Counted from the first letter of the stretch, positions 1 to 6,585 are shown. The stretch is DNA of 13,041 nucleotides from Stenotrophomonas sp. (GCA_003484865.1 DMZT01000078.1:1-13041); one strand, 5' to 3'. Numbers and translations are program-made. The notes: generated by a model not told the origin, from the sequence alone.

Positions 1-559
1 CGCTCTCGCTGGCGATGTAGGTCAGGAACCCGATCATCGCCGAGCAGAACGCCGCGATCGCAATGCCGACCAGCAGCAATGTCGCCGTGCCGGTGCCCTG
101 CCCCGGCCGCGCCAACAGATACGTCAATGTGATCGCGCCACCGGCACCGGCGAAGGCCGCCAGCGGCAGCGTCCACGCACCGAAGGCGCCGGCACCGAGC
201 ACGATCGCCGAGACCGCACCCAAGGCAGCGCCCTGGGTCACGCCGACAATGCCGGGGTCGGCCAAGGGATTACCGAACAACCCCTGCAGGCTCGCGCCGG
301 CCATCGCCAGTGCGGCGCCCACCATCGCGCCCAGCAAGGCACGCGGAATGCGCAGCTGCCAGACCACTGCCAGATCGCGGGTACTGACGCTGGCCGGATC
401 GGCCAGCCCCAGCTTCACGCCGATCGCCTGCAGCACCTCCATCGGCGGCAGCCGCAACGGGCCCACCGCGAACGAGGCGATGACTGCGATCAGCAACCCC
501 ACCGCAGCCCAGATCAACACGGTCGCGCCGCGCCGGCGCGCAGGACTCAACACCGCCAT
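1..559 (-). CDS. hmuU: Iron/heme ABC transporter permease, FecCD family (partial, N-terminal part)
   Basis: Integral inner-membrane permease of a BtuC/FecCD/HmuU-type importer. It would dimerise and carry a heme, siderophore or similar ligand into the cytoplasm using an ABC ATPase (HmuV-like) that is not in the window. About 186 residues are visible before the window edge cuts the gene; the family is usually about 330-350. A hydrophobic helix lies at about 13-33. The family signature RIPR is at about 70-73, followed by GAMVGAALAMAGASLQG and GNPLADPGIVGV (to about 107), and further glycine/alanine-rich helices follow. It starts 11 nt after the hmuT stop, so it is in the same operon. The ATG at 559 has GAGG only 1 nt upstream, whereas the GTG at 553 (codon 3) has the same GAGG 7 nt upstream, so the true start may be 553. 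Family is certain; substrate is inferred. Confidence 0.93.
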   Translation of the reverse strand, partial: MAVLSPARRRGATVLIWAAVGLLIAVIASFAVGPLRLPPMEVLQAIGVKLGLADPASVSTRDLAVVWQLRIPRALLGAMVGAALAMAGASLQGLFGNPLADPGIVGVTQGAALGAVSAIVLGAGAFGAWTLPLAAFAGAGGAITLTYLLARPGQGTGTATLLLVGIAIAAFCSAMIGFLTYIASES

Positions 560-570
560 GCCTCAAGCAC

Positions 571-1605
571 TCACGGGCGTGGCACGGTTGCAAATGCCGC
601 GGCCAGCGCCACCGCGCCACTGCCTGAGGCGACGCTGGCGGACTTCAACTCCACATCCGGCATCACCCACACGCGGTTGGCCGCACCGGCCGGCGTCTGC
701 CGGAGCGTTGGATAGGCGCGCCACAGCCCGGCCTGGCCACCGAACAGGGCCAGATCGTTCTCGGTCACCAGAATCACATCGGGCGCCGCAGCCACCACGC
801 CTTCGTTGCTCAGCGCGGAATAATTGGCCACACCGGCTTCGTCGCCGATGTTGATGCCACCGGCGAGCGTGATCAGCTTGCCCGAGGCGCTGTCCGAGCC
901 CGCCACCGTCGGCGCGCCGCCGGCACCGGTCGCGGACACGTGGATCACGCGCGGGTGCCATGCCAACGCGGCACCACTGGCCTTGGCCGCATCCAGCTGC
1001 GACTGCACTTTCGTGGCCAGTGCTTCACCCTGCTCGGCCATGCCGACGGCGGCGGCGACCTTGCGCACCTTGTCCGCGGCCGGCTGCAGATCGTCGACGA
1101 TCACCGCCGCTTCGCCTGCACCGCGCAGCTTGGCGGCCAGATCGGAATGACGGCGCAGGCTGTTGCCCAGGAACAGGGTGCCCTGCAGGCTCAACACGCC
1201 CTCCACACCGGTGGTGCGGTTGAACAGAAATTGTTTGGGGGCCTTGCGGCCGGATTCGGTGGCCGAGCGCAGCGGCGCGGCGTACACCTGCTCGTCCAGG
1301 CCGAGCGCTTCGAGCACGGCGATGATGTCATCGCCACCGGCAATGATCCTGGAGGTATCGGTCACCGTGGTGGCCACACCGTCATCGGAGGTGACCTGTG
1401 CCGGCAACTGCTGCGTGGCGCCTTCAATGTCGGGTACGTCCACACCCACCACACGCTGCCAGCCCGCCGGCAGCGCTTCGGCGGGCTGCGCGGCCGATGC
1501 GGCGGCGGTATCGGCAGCCGGCGCGGCAGGCTCTTTCGAGCACCCGGCAATCACGGCGACCAGGGACAACGCCAGCAGGCTGCGGCGGACAACAATCGAC
1601 TTCAT
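571..1605 (-). CDS. hmuT: HmuT-like substrate-binding lipoprotein of an iron/heme ABC importer
   Basis: Periplasmic substrate-binding protein (344 aa) that hands its ligand to the FecCD permease encoded just downstream. The chosen ATG has AGAGGAA about 6 nt upstream and opens directly into a lipoprotein signal: MKSIVVRR, a hydrophobic core, then lipobox IAGC with Cys22 as the lipidated residue. An Ala/Pro-rich linker follows (about 23-48), then a two-lobed binding fold with SRIIAGGDDIIAVLEALGL (85-103), GVEGVLSL (133-140) and the C-terminal YPTLRQTPAGAANRVWVMPD segment typical of HmuT-type proteins. Where heme-binding HmuT/PhuT/ShuT proteins place a ligand Tyr before the 'LSAEG' region, this protein reads RSATESGRKAPK, with no Tyr or His. 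The ligand could therefore be something other than heme, such as an iron-siderophore fragment. Family assignment is firm; the ligand is open. Confidence 0.9.
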   Translation of the reverse strand: MKSIVVRRSLLALSLVAVIAGCSKEPAAPAADTAAASAAQPAEALPAGWQRVVGVDVPDIEGATQQLPAQVTSDDGVATTVTDTSRIIAGGDDIIAVLEALGLDEQVYAAPLRSATESGRKAPKQFLFNRTTGVEGVLSLQGTLFLGNSLRRHSDLAAKLRGAGEAAVIVDDLQPAADKVRKVAAAVGMAEQGEALATKVQSQLDAAKASGAALAWHPRVIHVSATGAGGAPTVAGSDSASGKLITLAGGINIGDEAGVANYSALSNEGVVAAAPDVILVTENDLALFGGQAGLWRAYPTLRQTPAGAANRVWVMPDVELKSASVASGSGAVALAAAFATVPRP

Positions 1606-1627
1606 GGCAGTTCCTCTTTCATCAGAA

Positions 1628-1650
1628 CGGCGGGGCTGATCGCCCCGCCG
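1628..1650 (-). other. Perfect 9-bp hairpin between the propeller gene and hmuT
   Basis: CGGCGGGGC pairs with GCCCCGCCG around a 5-nt loop, in the 69-nt gap between the propeller stop (1675) and the hmuT start (1605), ending about 22 nt before the hmuT ATG. On the transcribed strand the stem is followed by TTCTGATGAAAGAGG, not a U-tract, so it is a poor intrinsic terminator. It more likely attenuates readthrough or stabilises a processed mRNA end, letting the two genes be expressed at different levels. That role is inferred. Confidence 0.6.
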
Positions 1651-1674
1651 CCAGTGCAACGCACTGCGCGAAAT

Positions 1675-3057
1675 TCAGTTCGCGCGGGTGCTGATGCGGG
1701 TGATGCGGTCGCCCTTGGGATCCTGGGCATCACGCGACTTGTTGACGGCAAACACGTTGCCCTTGCCATCTTCACGCACATGGTTCGGGAAGGTGCCGCC
1801 ATCCAGGTTGCCCACCACCTTGCCGTTGCCATCGACCACCGTCACCGTACCGGCACCGCGGTTGGTCACATAGGCCAGCTTGGACACCGGCTCGAAGGCC
1901 ACGTTCAGCGCACCCGCGCCGACCGGCACGTCGTGCAGCACCTTGCCGCTGGCGACATCGACGATCAGCAGGTTGTCGGTGCCCTGCGAGGCCACGTACA
2001 GGCGACCGGCCGAGGCGTCATAGGCCACGCCGGAGGCGCTGATCGCGTTGCCCAGATCGATCACCTTCTCCACCTTGCCGGTGGTGGTGTCGATCACCGC
2101 CGCTTCCGGCGTGCCGATGCTGACGGTGAACAGCTTGCCGGCCGCTTCATCCAGCACCAGGCTCATCGGGACGAACTTCTTGTCGTCCACGCCCGAGGCC
2201 AGAGTGATCGACTCCAGCGGCTGCAGGGTGCGGGCATCGAATACCGAGAGATGATCTTCGCCGGCGGCCGAGGCGAACACCTTGCCATGACGCCCGTCGA
2301 CCACGATGTCGCGGGCATGCGGCACCGCACCCACATCGAACTGGCGCACCAGCGACAGGTCCTTCTGGCGATACACGGCCACGGTGTCCTGGCGGGTATT
2401 GGTGACCCACACGTTGCCGTTGGCATCATCCACGCCCACGCCGTACACCGCGAACACTGCACCGCCCTTGCCGCCGGGCACTTCAGCCGGGGTGATCCTG
2501 GCCGTGACCTTGAGGGTCTTCGGGTCCAGCTTGAGCAGCTGCGACTGGGTGACCGGCGGGCGACCGACGGCAGCGGTGACGAACACCGCGTTGCTGGCCG
2601 CGCTGTACGCGGACTGGTACAGGCCCTGGACCAGCTTGGCCGAGGTCTGGCTGAAGTTCTGCTGGCCGCTCAGCGGCAGGTTCGGCGAGACGCGCAGCGA
2701 CAGCACCGTGGCCGCGGACGGCTGGCTGGCGCGCACGATCACCGGCTGCTGACCGGGCACGGCATCGGCCGGAATCGCGACGTTGCCCTTGAAGTTGCCC
2801 TCGGCATCGACCACGTACGGCGTGGCATTGAGTACCGTCTCACCGCGCAGCAGGGTGACCTGCTGGCCCGGCACGAACTGGCGGCCGATCACCTCGGCGT
2901 CGCTGCCCGGCACCACGTTCTGGCCGCGGCTGACGACTTCACCACGGAAGCCGTTGGCCGGCGCATCGAACACCGGCTGGGCGAACACGGCCGGGCTGGC
3001 CAGCGACAGCGCGAGGGCCAGGGTGGCGACGCGCGGGAGGGTTTTCAGGGTGTACAT
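1675..3057 (-). CDS. Exported YncE-type (YVTN) beta-propeller protein with N-terminal Ig/TIG-like domain
   Basis: A 460-aa periplasmic protein. The start is well supported: AAGGAG lies 7 nt upstream of the ATG. The signal peptide MYTLKTLPRV...ASPAVFA is probably cut after Ala26. Residues about 35-125 form a compact beta-rich Ig/TIG-like module (GRQFVPGQQVTLLRG, AIPADAVPGQQPVIVRA). The rest, about 140-460, is a seven-bladed propeller built of YncE/YVTN repeats: VWVTNTRQDTVAVY (217-230), LYVASQGTDNLLIVD (353-367), AYVTNRGAGTVTVVDG (395-410). E. coli YncE is an iron-responsive periplasmic propeller encoded next to the TonB-dependent receptor YncD, which matches the iron-operon context here. It lies between a Fur-preceded esterase gene and hmuTU. 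Biochemical function is unknown; binding DNA, metals or a siderophore are possibilities only. Confidence 0.88.
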   Translation of the reverse strand: MYTLKTLPRVATLALALSLASPAVFAQPVFDAPANGFRGEVVSRGQNVVPGSDAEVIGRQFVPGQQVTLLRGETVLNATPYVVDAEGNFKGNVAIPADAVPGQQPVIVRASQPSAATVLSLRVSPNLPLSGQQNFSQTSAKLVQGLYQSAYSAASNAVFVTAAVGRPPVTQSQLLKLDPKTLKVTARITPAEVPGGKGGAVFAVYGVGVDDANGNVWVTNTRQDTVAVYRQKDLSLVRQFDVGAVPHARDIVVDGRHGKVFASAAGEDHLSVFDARTLQPLESITLASGVDDKKFVPMSLVLDEAAGKLFTVSIGTPEAAVIDTTTGKVEKVIDLGNAISASGVAYDASAGRLYVASQGTDNLLIVDVASGKVLHDVPVGAGALNVAFEPVSKLAYVTNRGAGTVTVVDGNGKVVGNLDGGTFPNHVREDGKGNVFAVNKSRDAQDPKGDRITRISTRAN

Positions 3058-3080
3058 CAGCAGACTCCTTCTGTTGGGGG

Positions 3081-3096
3081 CGCGCCGGTTGGCGCG
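3081..3096 (-). other. Small GC hairpin in the leader of the propeller gene
   Basis: CGCGCC/GGCGCG with a 4-nt loop ends 10 nt upstream of the AAGGAG ribosome-binding site of the propeller gene (3065-3070). A second short stem, GTGGC/GCCAC, lies at 3141-3155. Both are in the 121-nt gap after the esterase gene. Neither has a following T-run, so neither reads as a terminator. They may shape translation or processing of the polycistronic message. Confidence 0.35.
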
Positions 3097-3178
3097 TTGT
3101 CACAGTGCTTGCCTTGGCGTGGCCGCGGTCCGTTGCGGCGGTGGCACAGGGCCACGGAACTGCCTGGGTAACGAAAAA

Positions 3179-4186
3179 TCAGGGGGCCGGCGCGGGTGTG
3201 CCGCTGCGATCGGTGATGCCATACAACTGGCTCAGCGTCGCCTTGAGCGATGCCGGCAGCATCGGCCCATGGCCAAGGCCGGGGAATTCGCGGTACTGCA
3301 CGGTCAGGCCCGGCACCTTGGCCAGGCGGGCGGCCAGCTGCTGCGCTGCATCGGGCGTGGCGCCACCAATGCGGCGCAGATGCGCGACCACGCGCGGATT
3401 GGTCATGTCACGCACGCCCCGGTTGCCGGTGCGCTCGTCGCCACCCAGCATCACCGTGACCTGTGCCGGCTGGCCCTGGGCGTTGGCGATGAACTGGCGC
3501 TCCATGTCGCCCAGCGGGGCGCCCTGGCTCCACCACAGTGACGGGCTGGCCGACACGTAATGCTGGAACGCGGCCGGCCGGGTATACAGCGTGCTGACCA
3601 CGAACAGGCCGCCCAGCGAATGGCCCCACAGCGACTGCTGCTGCAGATCGATGCGGGCACGGCGCTGCACTTCCGGCTTGATCCGGCGCTCGATCAGATC
3701 CAGGAACGCATACGCACCGCCACCGCTGGACTGCGACGTGCCATTCTCGTCGTCGGCGGTATCGATCCACGCCGTGTAGTCGCGCGTGCGCGCCTGGGAA
3801 TCGATGCGCAGATCGTTGTCGTAGCCGATGAACACCAGCACCGGCGCGGCATGCGCAGCCAGATCGGCAAGCATCGCCTGGTCGAGCACCATCGCCGCGG
3901 CGTTGCCATCGAGCATGTACAGCACCGGTGCCGGCGTGGCCGAGGCCTTGGCCGGCACACCGACATTCACCCGCCAGCGGCGGGCCTTGTCGGGGCTGTC
4001 GAGCACGAAGTGTTCAAAGCGATAGCTCTGCGCCGGCTGATCCAGCACCGTCTCACCGACCTTCTGCTCGGGATTGCGCTGCTGCGCCGAAGCGGGCGAC
4101 AACGCCGCCATGCCGATGGCGGTCGCTACGCCCAGCGTGCGCAACCACGGCGATACGGAAGAGATCAGCGACGACGAAACAATCAT
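3179..4186 (-). CDS. Secreted alpha/beta-hydrolase, siderophore-esterase-like (IroE/Fes/esterase D family)
   Basis: A 335-aa exported serine hydrolase. The signal peptide runs to about Ala34 (SPASA|QQ). The fold elements of the PF00756 esterase family are present in order: PVLYMLDGN (88-95), VLVFIGYDND (116-125), the nucleophile elbow GHSLGG with Ser190 (188-193), SASPSLWW (212-219) and the catalytic His in GLGHGPM (His306). Asp250/Glu251 (LGGDERTGN) is the likely acid region. IroE and Fes, which hydrolyse catecholate siderophore trilactones, belong to this family, and the Fur-like operator just upstream plus the downstream ABC importer support an iron role. A periplasmic location resembles IroE rather than cytoplasmic Fes. 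It is the first gene of the operon. No strong ribosome-binding site precedes the ATG. A general esterase cannot be excluded; the substrate is inferred. Confidence 0.85.
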   Translation of the reverse strand: MIVSSSLISSVSPWLRTLGVATAIGMAALSPASAQQRNPEQKVGETVLDQPAQSYRFEHFVLDSPDKARRWRVNVGVPAKASATPAPVLYMLDGNAAAMVLDQAMLADLAAHAAPVLVFIGYDNDLRIDSQARTRDYTAWIDTADDENGTSQSSGGGAYAFLDLIERRIKPEVQRRARIDLQQQSLWGHSLGGLFVVSTLYTRPAAFQHYVSASPSLWWSQGAPLGDMERQFIANAQGQPAQVTVMLGGDERTGNRGVRDMTNPRVVAHLRRIGGATPDAAQQLAARLAKVPGLTVQYREFPGLGHGPMLPASLKATLSQLYGITDRSGTPAPAP

Positions 4187-4231
4187 GACTACCCGGAGCG
4201 AGGGACGGTGCTATCGCGCCAGTGTAACTCA

Positions 4232-4250
4232 AATGAGAATGGGTATCACT
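4232..4250 (-). promoter_or_regulatory. Fur-box-like operator for the esterase-propeller-hmuTU operon
   Basis: Plus-strand AATGAGAATGGGTATCACT. In the 7-1-7 model (TGATAAT-N-ATTATCA) the core 4234-4248, TGAGAAT-G-GGTATCA, matches 11 of 14 positions. It lies about 46-64 nt upstream of the esterase ATG, where a promoter would sit. No other gene start is close, since the upstream gene on the same strand ends at 4269. Iron-dependent repression of the operon is the natural reading, from matching by eye only. Confidence 0.7.
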
Positions 4251-4268
4251 GACGTTGCGCCACCCGGT

Positions 4269-5042
4269 TCAGCGCGCGCAATCGCCCGAGGCCTTGCGCG
4301 CCGCACCTACCGTCGCGCCGCCCTTGCCACTGGCGGACATCCAGCCCTGCAACGACATCGCGTCCGGCACGCCCTCCGCCATGGGCGCCGCAGCGATCAC
4401 CAGTTCGCGCGATGTCCCTACCGGGTCCAGTTCGGCCAGGCGTGCTGCCTTGTCACCGTCAGTATTGACGATGTCATCCGGACCGGAGGACGGCGTCCGG
4501 GTGGTGTTCTCCGTCTTGGTCATCTTGATCCGGATCTCGCCGCCGGCCGCATGAGTCACCGCTACCGCGTACAGCTCCTTGCCATAGGCCCAGGACGTCT
4601 CGCGTTGCGCTGTCGATGTCTGTCCTTCGGCCGGCAGCGCCAGGGCATCACCCGTGATCCCCTGCACCATCGCCATCCCGCCCATCACCGCCATGTACAT
4701 GCCGTATGCGCGCATCTGCTTCTCTTCCTGGGTCTTCGCCGCGGGCGCGCCCGGCCAGCTCGCCTCGAGATTCAGATGTGCTTTGCCCTTGCACAGGGTC
4801 AGCACGACCGGCTGACCCTCACCGTCGCCGAGGCTGATCAGGCTGTCGCCGTTGCGGAACTGCTGCACACGCCCGATCAGTGATGCGCCGCTCACCGGCA
4901 CCTGGTTGACCTGCACACTCGAGGCCGCCTCCAGGCGCGCATTCAACGAAACCGTCGCAGCGGTCGCAGCGGTCGCAGCGGTCGCAGGCAACGTCGCACC
5001 GATCGCGGCAGCAAGTACAAGAACAGGCAGGAAAACGCGCAT
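4269..5042 (-). CDS. Exported protein of unknown function with Met-rich segment
   Basis: A 257-aa protein I do not recognise. From the chosen ATG it begins MRVFLPVLVLAAAIGATLPATA, a good Sec signal peptide, followed by an ATAATAAT stretch encoded by a 9-bp tandem repeat. The mature part has a beta-rich region (SLIGRVQQFRNGDSLISLGDG, about 54-74), Cys84 in TLCKGK and Cys255 near the C-terminus, which could form a disulfide. A hydrophobic Met-rich segment at about 110-126 carries six Met in 17 residues. Polar, loop-like sequence follows. In-frame ATGs at 5069 and 5072 have GAGGA about 10-13 nt upstream, so the true start may be there; the signal would then have a longer N-region containing an Asp. 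It sits between a TetR gene and the Fur-controlled operon on the same strand, with no sign of co-regulation with either. Confidence 0.75.
   Translation of the reverse strand: MRVFLPVLVLAAAIGATLPATAATAATAATVSLNARLEAASSVQVNQVPVSGASLIGRVQQFRNGDSLISLGDGEGQPVVLTLCKGKAHLNLEASWPGAPAAKTQEEKQMRAYGMYMAVMGGMAMVQGITGDALALPAEGQTSTAQRETSWAYGKELYAVAVTHAAGGEIRIKMTKTENTTRTPSSGPDDIVNTDGDKAARLAELDPVGTSRELVIAAAPMAEGVPDAMSLQGWMSASGKGGATVGAARKASGDCAR
4952..4987 (-). repeat. 9-bp tandem repeat in a signal-peptide region
   Basis: Three exact copies of CGGTCGCAG (4961-4987), preceded by one copy with a single mismatch (4952-4960). It encodes the Ala-Thr-Ala run at the expected signal-peptidase site of the exported protein. 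The unit is a multiple of three, so copy-number change by slippage would keep the frame and only lengthen or shorten this linker. Confidence 0.85.
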
Positions 5043-5129
5043 GGCATCCAGTCCAACAAGGCGGGACATCATACGCGCCCGATCCTCGGCGGCGCCGCGC
5101 ATGACACTGCCAAACAGACGGTAGAACGC

Positions 5130-5735
5130 TCAGCCGCGCGCAACCATCGCGGCGATCGTCGCCGCCAGTTCGCGCACGGCCTGCTCAGGGGTGATGTCGC
5201 CCGTCGTCGCCGCATACGAGAGCCCTTCGGCCGCGCCGAGCATGCCCCATAGGCCTGCCAAGGGCAGCGCGCCGGCCGGTGCAAACGGTGAGAGCAGCGC
5301 GCGGCACTGCTCGAGAAACACCACGTCGTACTCGCGCTTGATGCGCGCCAGCTCGGGCGAGCCGGCCAGCGCGGCGATCACGCCGGGAATCTCACGCCCC
5401 TGCTTCATCACACAGGCCACGTAGGCATCGGCGATGACCTGCGCCTTCTCCGCAAGCGTCGAACCGCTGTCGGCAAACCGCGCGTCCATCACCACGCCCT
5501 GGCGCGCATCGAAATCCTGGTACAGCGCCGCCAACAGTCCGGCGCGGGTGCCGAAATGGTCATACACCACCGGCTTGGTCACCCCGGCCTGCTCGGCAAG
5601 GCGCCCCAACGTCAGTGCGTCAGTACCCTCCTCGCGAATCAGACGCCAGGCCACCTCCAGCAACTGGCGCAGGCGGTCGTCGCGGCTCATCCGGCGACGA
5701 GGGGTGGCAGAGGCAGGATCGTGCGGACTTGACAT
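5130..5735 (-). CDS. TetR/AcrR-family transcriptional regulator
   Basis: A 201-aa cytoplasmic repressor-type protein. The N-terminal DNA-binding domain is clear: LLEVAWRLIREEGTDALTLG (25-44) then the recognition helix region AGVTKPVVYDHFGTRAGLLA (50-69). The rest is the helical ligand-binding and dimerisation domain, with a divergent sequence that does not reveal the inducer. It is transcribed away from the flavodoxin-fold oxidoreductase gene with 74 bp between the starts. That gap carries a repeated palindromic element, so it probably represses both itself and the oxidoreductase in response to an electrophile or quinone-like compound. No clear ribosome-binding site precedes the ATG at 5735; Met16 (5690) is an alternative start that keeps the whole HTH domain. 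Confidence 0.92.
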   Translation of the reverse strand: MSSPHDPASATPRRRMSRDDRLRQLLEVAWRLIREEGTDALTLGRLAEQAGVTKPVVYDHFGTRAGLLAALYQDFDARQGVVMDARFADSGSTLAEKAQVIADAYVACVMKQGREIPGVIAALAGSPELARIKREYDVVFLEQCRALLSPFAPAGALPLAGLWGMLGAAEGLSYAATTGDITPEQAVRELAATIAAMVARG

Positions 5736-5738
5736 TGC

Positions 5739-5783
5739 TATATACCAATCGTAACTTACAAGTCGTAACTTACCAAAAGTATA
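5739..5783. promoter_or_regulatory. Divergent promoter/operator of the TetR and oxidoreductase genes
   Basis: An AT-rich island in a GC-rich region. TCGTAACTTAC occurs twice in direct orientation (5749-5759 and 5763-5773), each containing the palindrome GTAA-C-TTAC, 14 bp apart. The pair is framed by TATAC (5741-5745) and GTATA (5779-5783). Minus-strand TATACT (5783-5778) and plus-strand TATATA or TATACA are -10 candidates for the two directions. The spacing and symmetry suit two TetR dimers bound side by side across both promoters. Confidence 0.65.
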
Positions 5784-5809
5784 CAGCCTCCGCCTCTTTC
5801 TGGAATCCC

Positions 5810-6415
5810 ATGCACACCTTGATCGTCACCTCCCATCCCGACCCCGACGGGCTGACCCACGCCGTCGCCCGCCGCATTGCCGACGGCATCGCCGAAACCG
5901 CCGGCGCGACAATCGAACTGGCCGACCTGACTGCAGAGGGCTTCGATCCCCGCTTCACCCAGGACGACCTGAAGGGCCATCATCGTCAGGCGCCCTTTCC
6001 CGCCGATGTTCTGGCCGAACAGGCCCGCCTGGACCGGGCTGACGCGCTGGTCCTTGTGTTTCCGGTCTACTGGTGGAGCATGCCGGCGCTGATGAAGGGC
6101 TGGATCGACCGGGTCTTTACCGGTGGCTGGGCCTACGACGACAGCAGCGGCCAGGGCGTACTCAAGAAACTCGGGCACCTGCCTGTCCACCTGGTCGGCC
6201 TGGGTGGCGCCGATGAGCGCACGTGGCACAAGCGCGGCTATACCGAGGCGATGAAGACCCAGATCGACACCGGCATCTTCGACTACTGCGGCGCGCCGGT
6301 GCTGTCCTCCACGCTGCTGCTGGAAACAGATGCGGGCGATGCACAGACCCATCTGCAGACGGCGCATGCGCTGGGGCAGCGCATTGCCATCACGCCCGGC
6401 GCGGCAGCCCACTGA
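5810..6415 (+). CDS. Flavodoxin-fold NAD(P)H:quinone oxidoreductase (MdaB/KefF/NQO-like)
   Basis: A 201-aa cytoplasmic flavoprotein of the PF02525 family, expected to carry FMN or FAD and to reduce quinones or other electrophiles by two electrons with NAD(P)H. The start MHTLIVTSHPDPDGLTHAVA is the canonical first beta-strand and flavin-phosphate loop. ADALVLVFPVYWWSMPALMK (77-96) continuing into GWIDRVFTGGWAYD (97-110) is the family signature. LVGLGGADERTW (128-139) forms the later flavin-binding loop. The frame is open upstream as far as 5615, but that part overlaps the TetR gene and the operator, so the ATG at 5810 is preferred; only a weak GGAA precedes it. Control by the divergent TetR gene is likely. 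Confidence 0.92.
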   Translation: MHTLIVTSHPDPDGLTHAVARRIADGIAETAGATIELADLTAEGFDPRFTQDDLKGHHRQAPFPADVLAEQARLDRADALVLVFPVYWWSMPALMKGWIDRVFTGGWAYDDSSGQGVLKKLGHLPVHLVGLGGADERTWHKRGYTEAMKTQIDTGIFDYCGAPVLSSTLLLETDAGDAQTHLQTAHALGQRIAITPGAAAH

Positions 6416-6535
6416 GCCGATCCGGTGCAACGGCAGGTGCAGCAGACCACGCTCGCCGATGGCAGCGCGACCGCGCGCCTTGCCGACGGCCGCACCGTCA
6501 ACTGCACCTCGCTGACATTGCCGCAGCCCGGCGCA
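6416..6535 (+). pseudogene. Coding-like remnant after the oxidoreductase stop
   Basis: Directly after the stop codon of the oxidoreductase, and in the same frame, about 40 codons with very high G/C at third positions read ADPVQRQVQQTTLADG... then TARLADGRTVNCTSL, like a piece of a real protein. It then degrades into low-quality sequence containing a repeated GAGCGCGCCC and runs into the 3' end of the convergent amidohydrolase. A GTG at 6425 could start it, but no good ribosome-binding site is seen. I read it as a decayed gene fragment, or as chance in GC-rich DNA; the family is not recognised. Confidence 0.25.
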
Positions 6536-6585
6536 TTGTCCAGGCCGGAGCGCGCCCACCACGCCGGTGAGCGCGCCCGCCTCCA

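Noticed and set aside
1628..1650. Intrinsic terminator after the propeller gene
   Set aside because: The stem is perfect but the downstream transcribed bases are TTCTGATGAAAG, with no U-tract.
3081..3155. Terminator or promoter between the esterase and propeller genes
   Set aside because: Only short stems without T-runs and no convincing -35/-10 pair were found, so a single operon remains the simpler reading.
940..3171. A 743-codon open frame on the plus strand opposite hmuT and the propeller gene
   Set aside because: Its translation is rich in His, Arg, Gly and Gln with no domain, the pattern of antisense frames in GC-rich genes, and the minus-strand genes have signal peptides, good ribosome-binding sites and family motifs.
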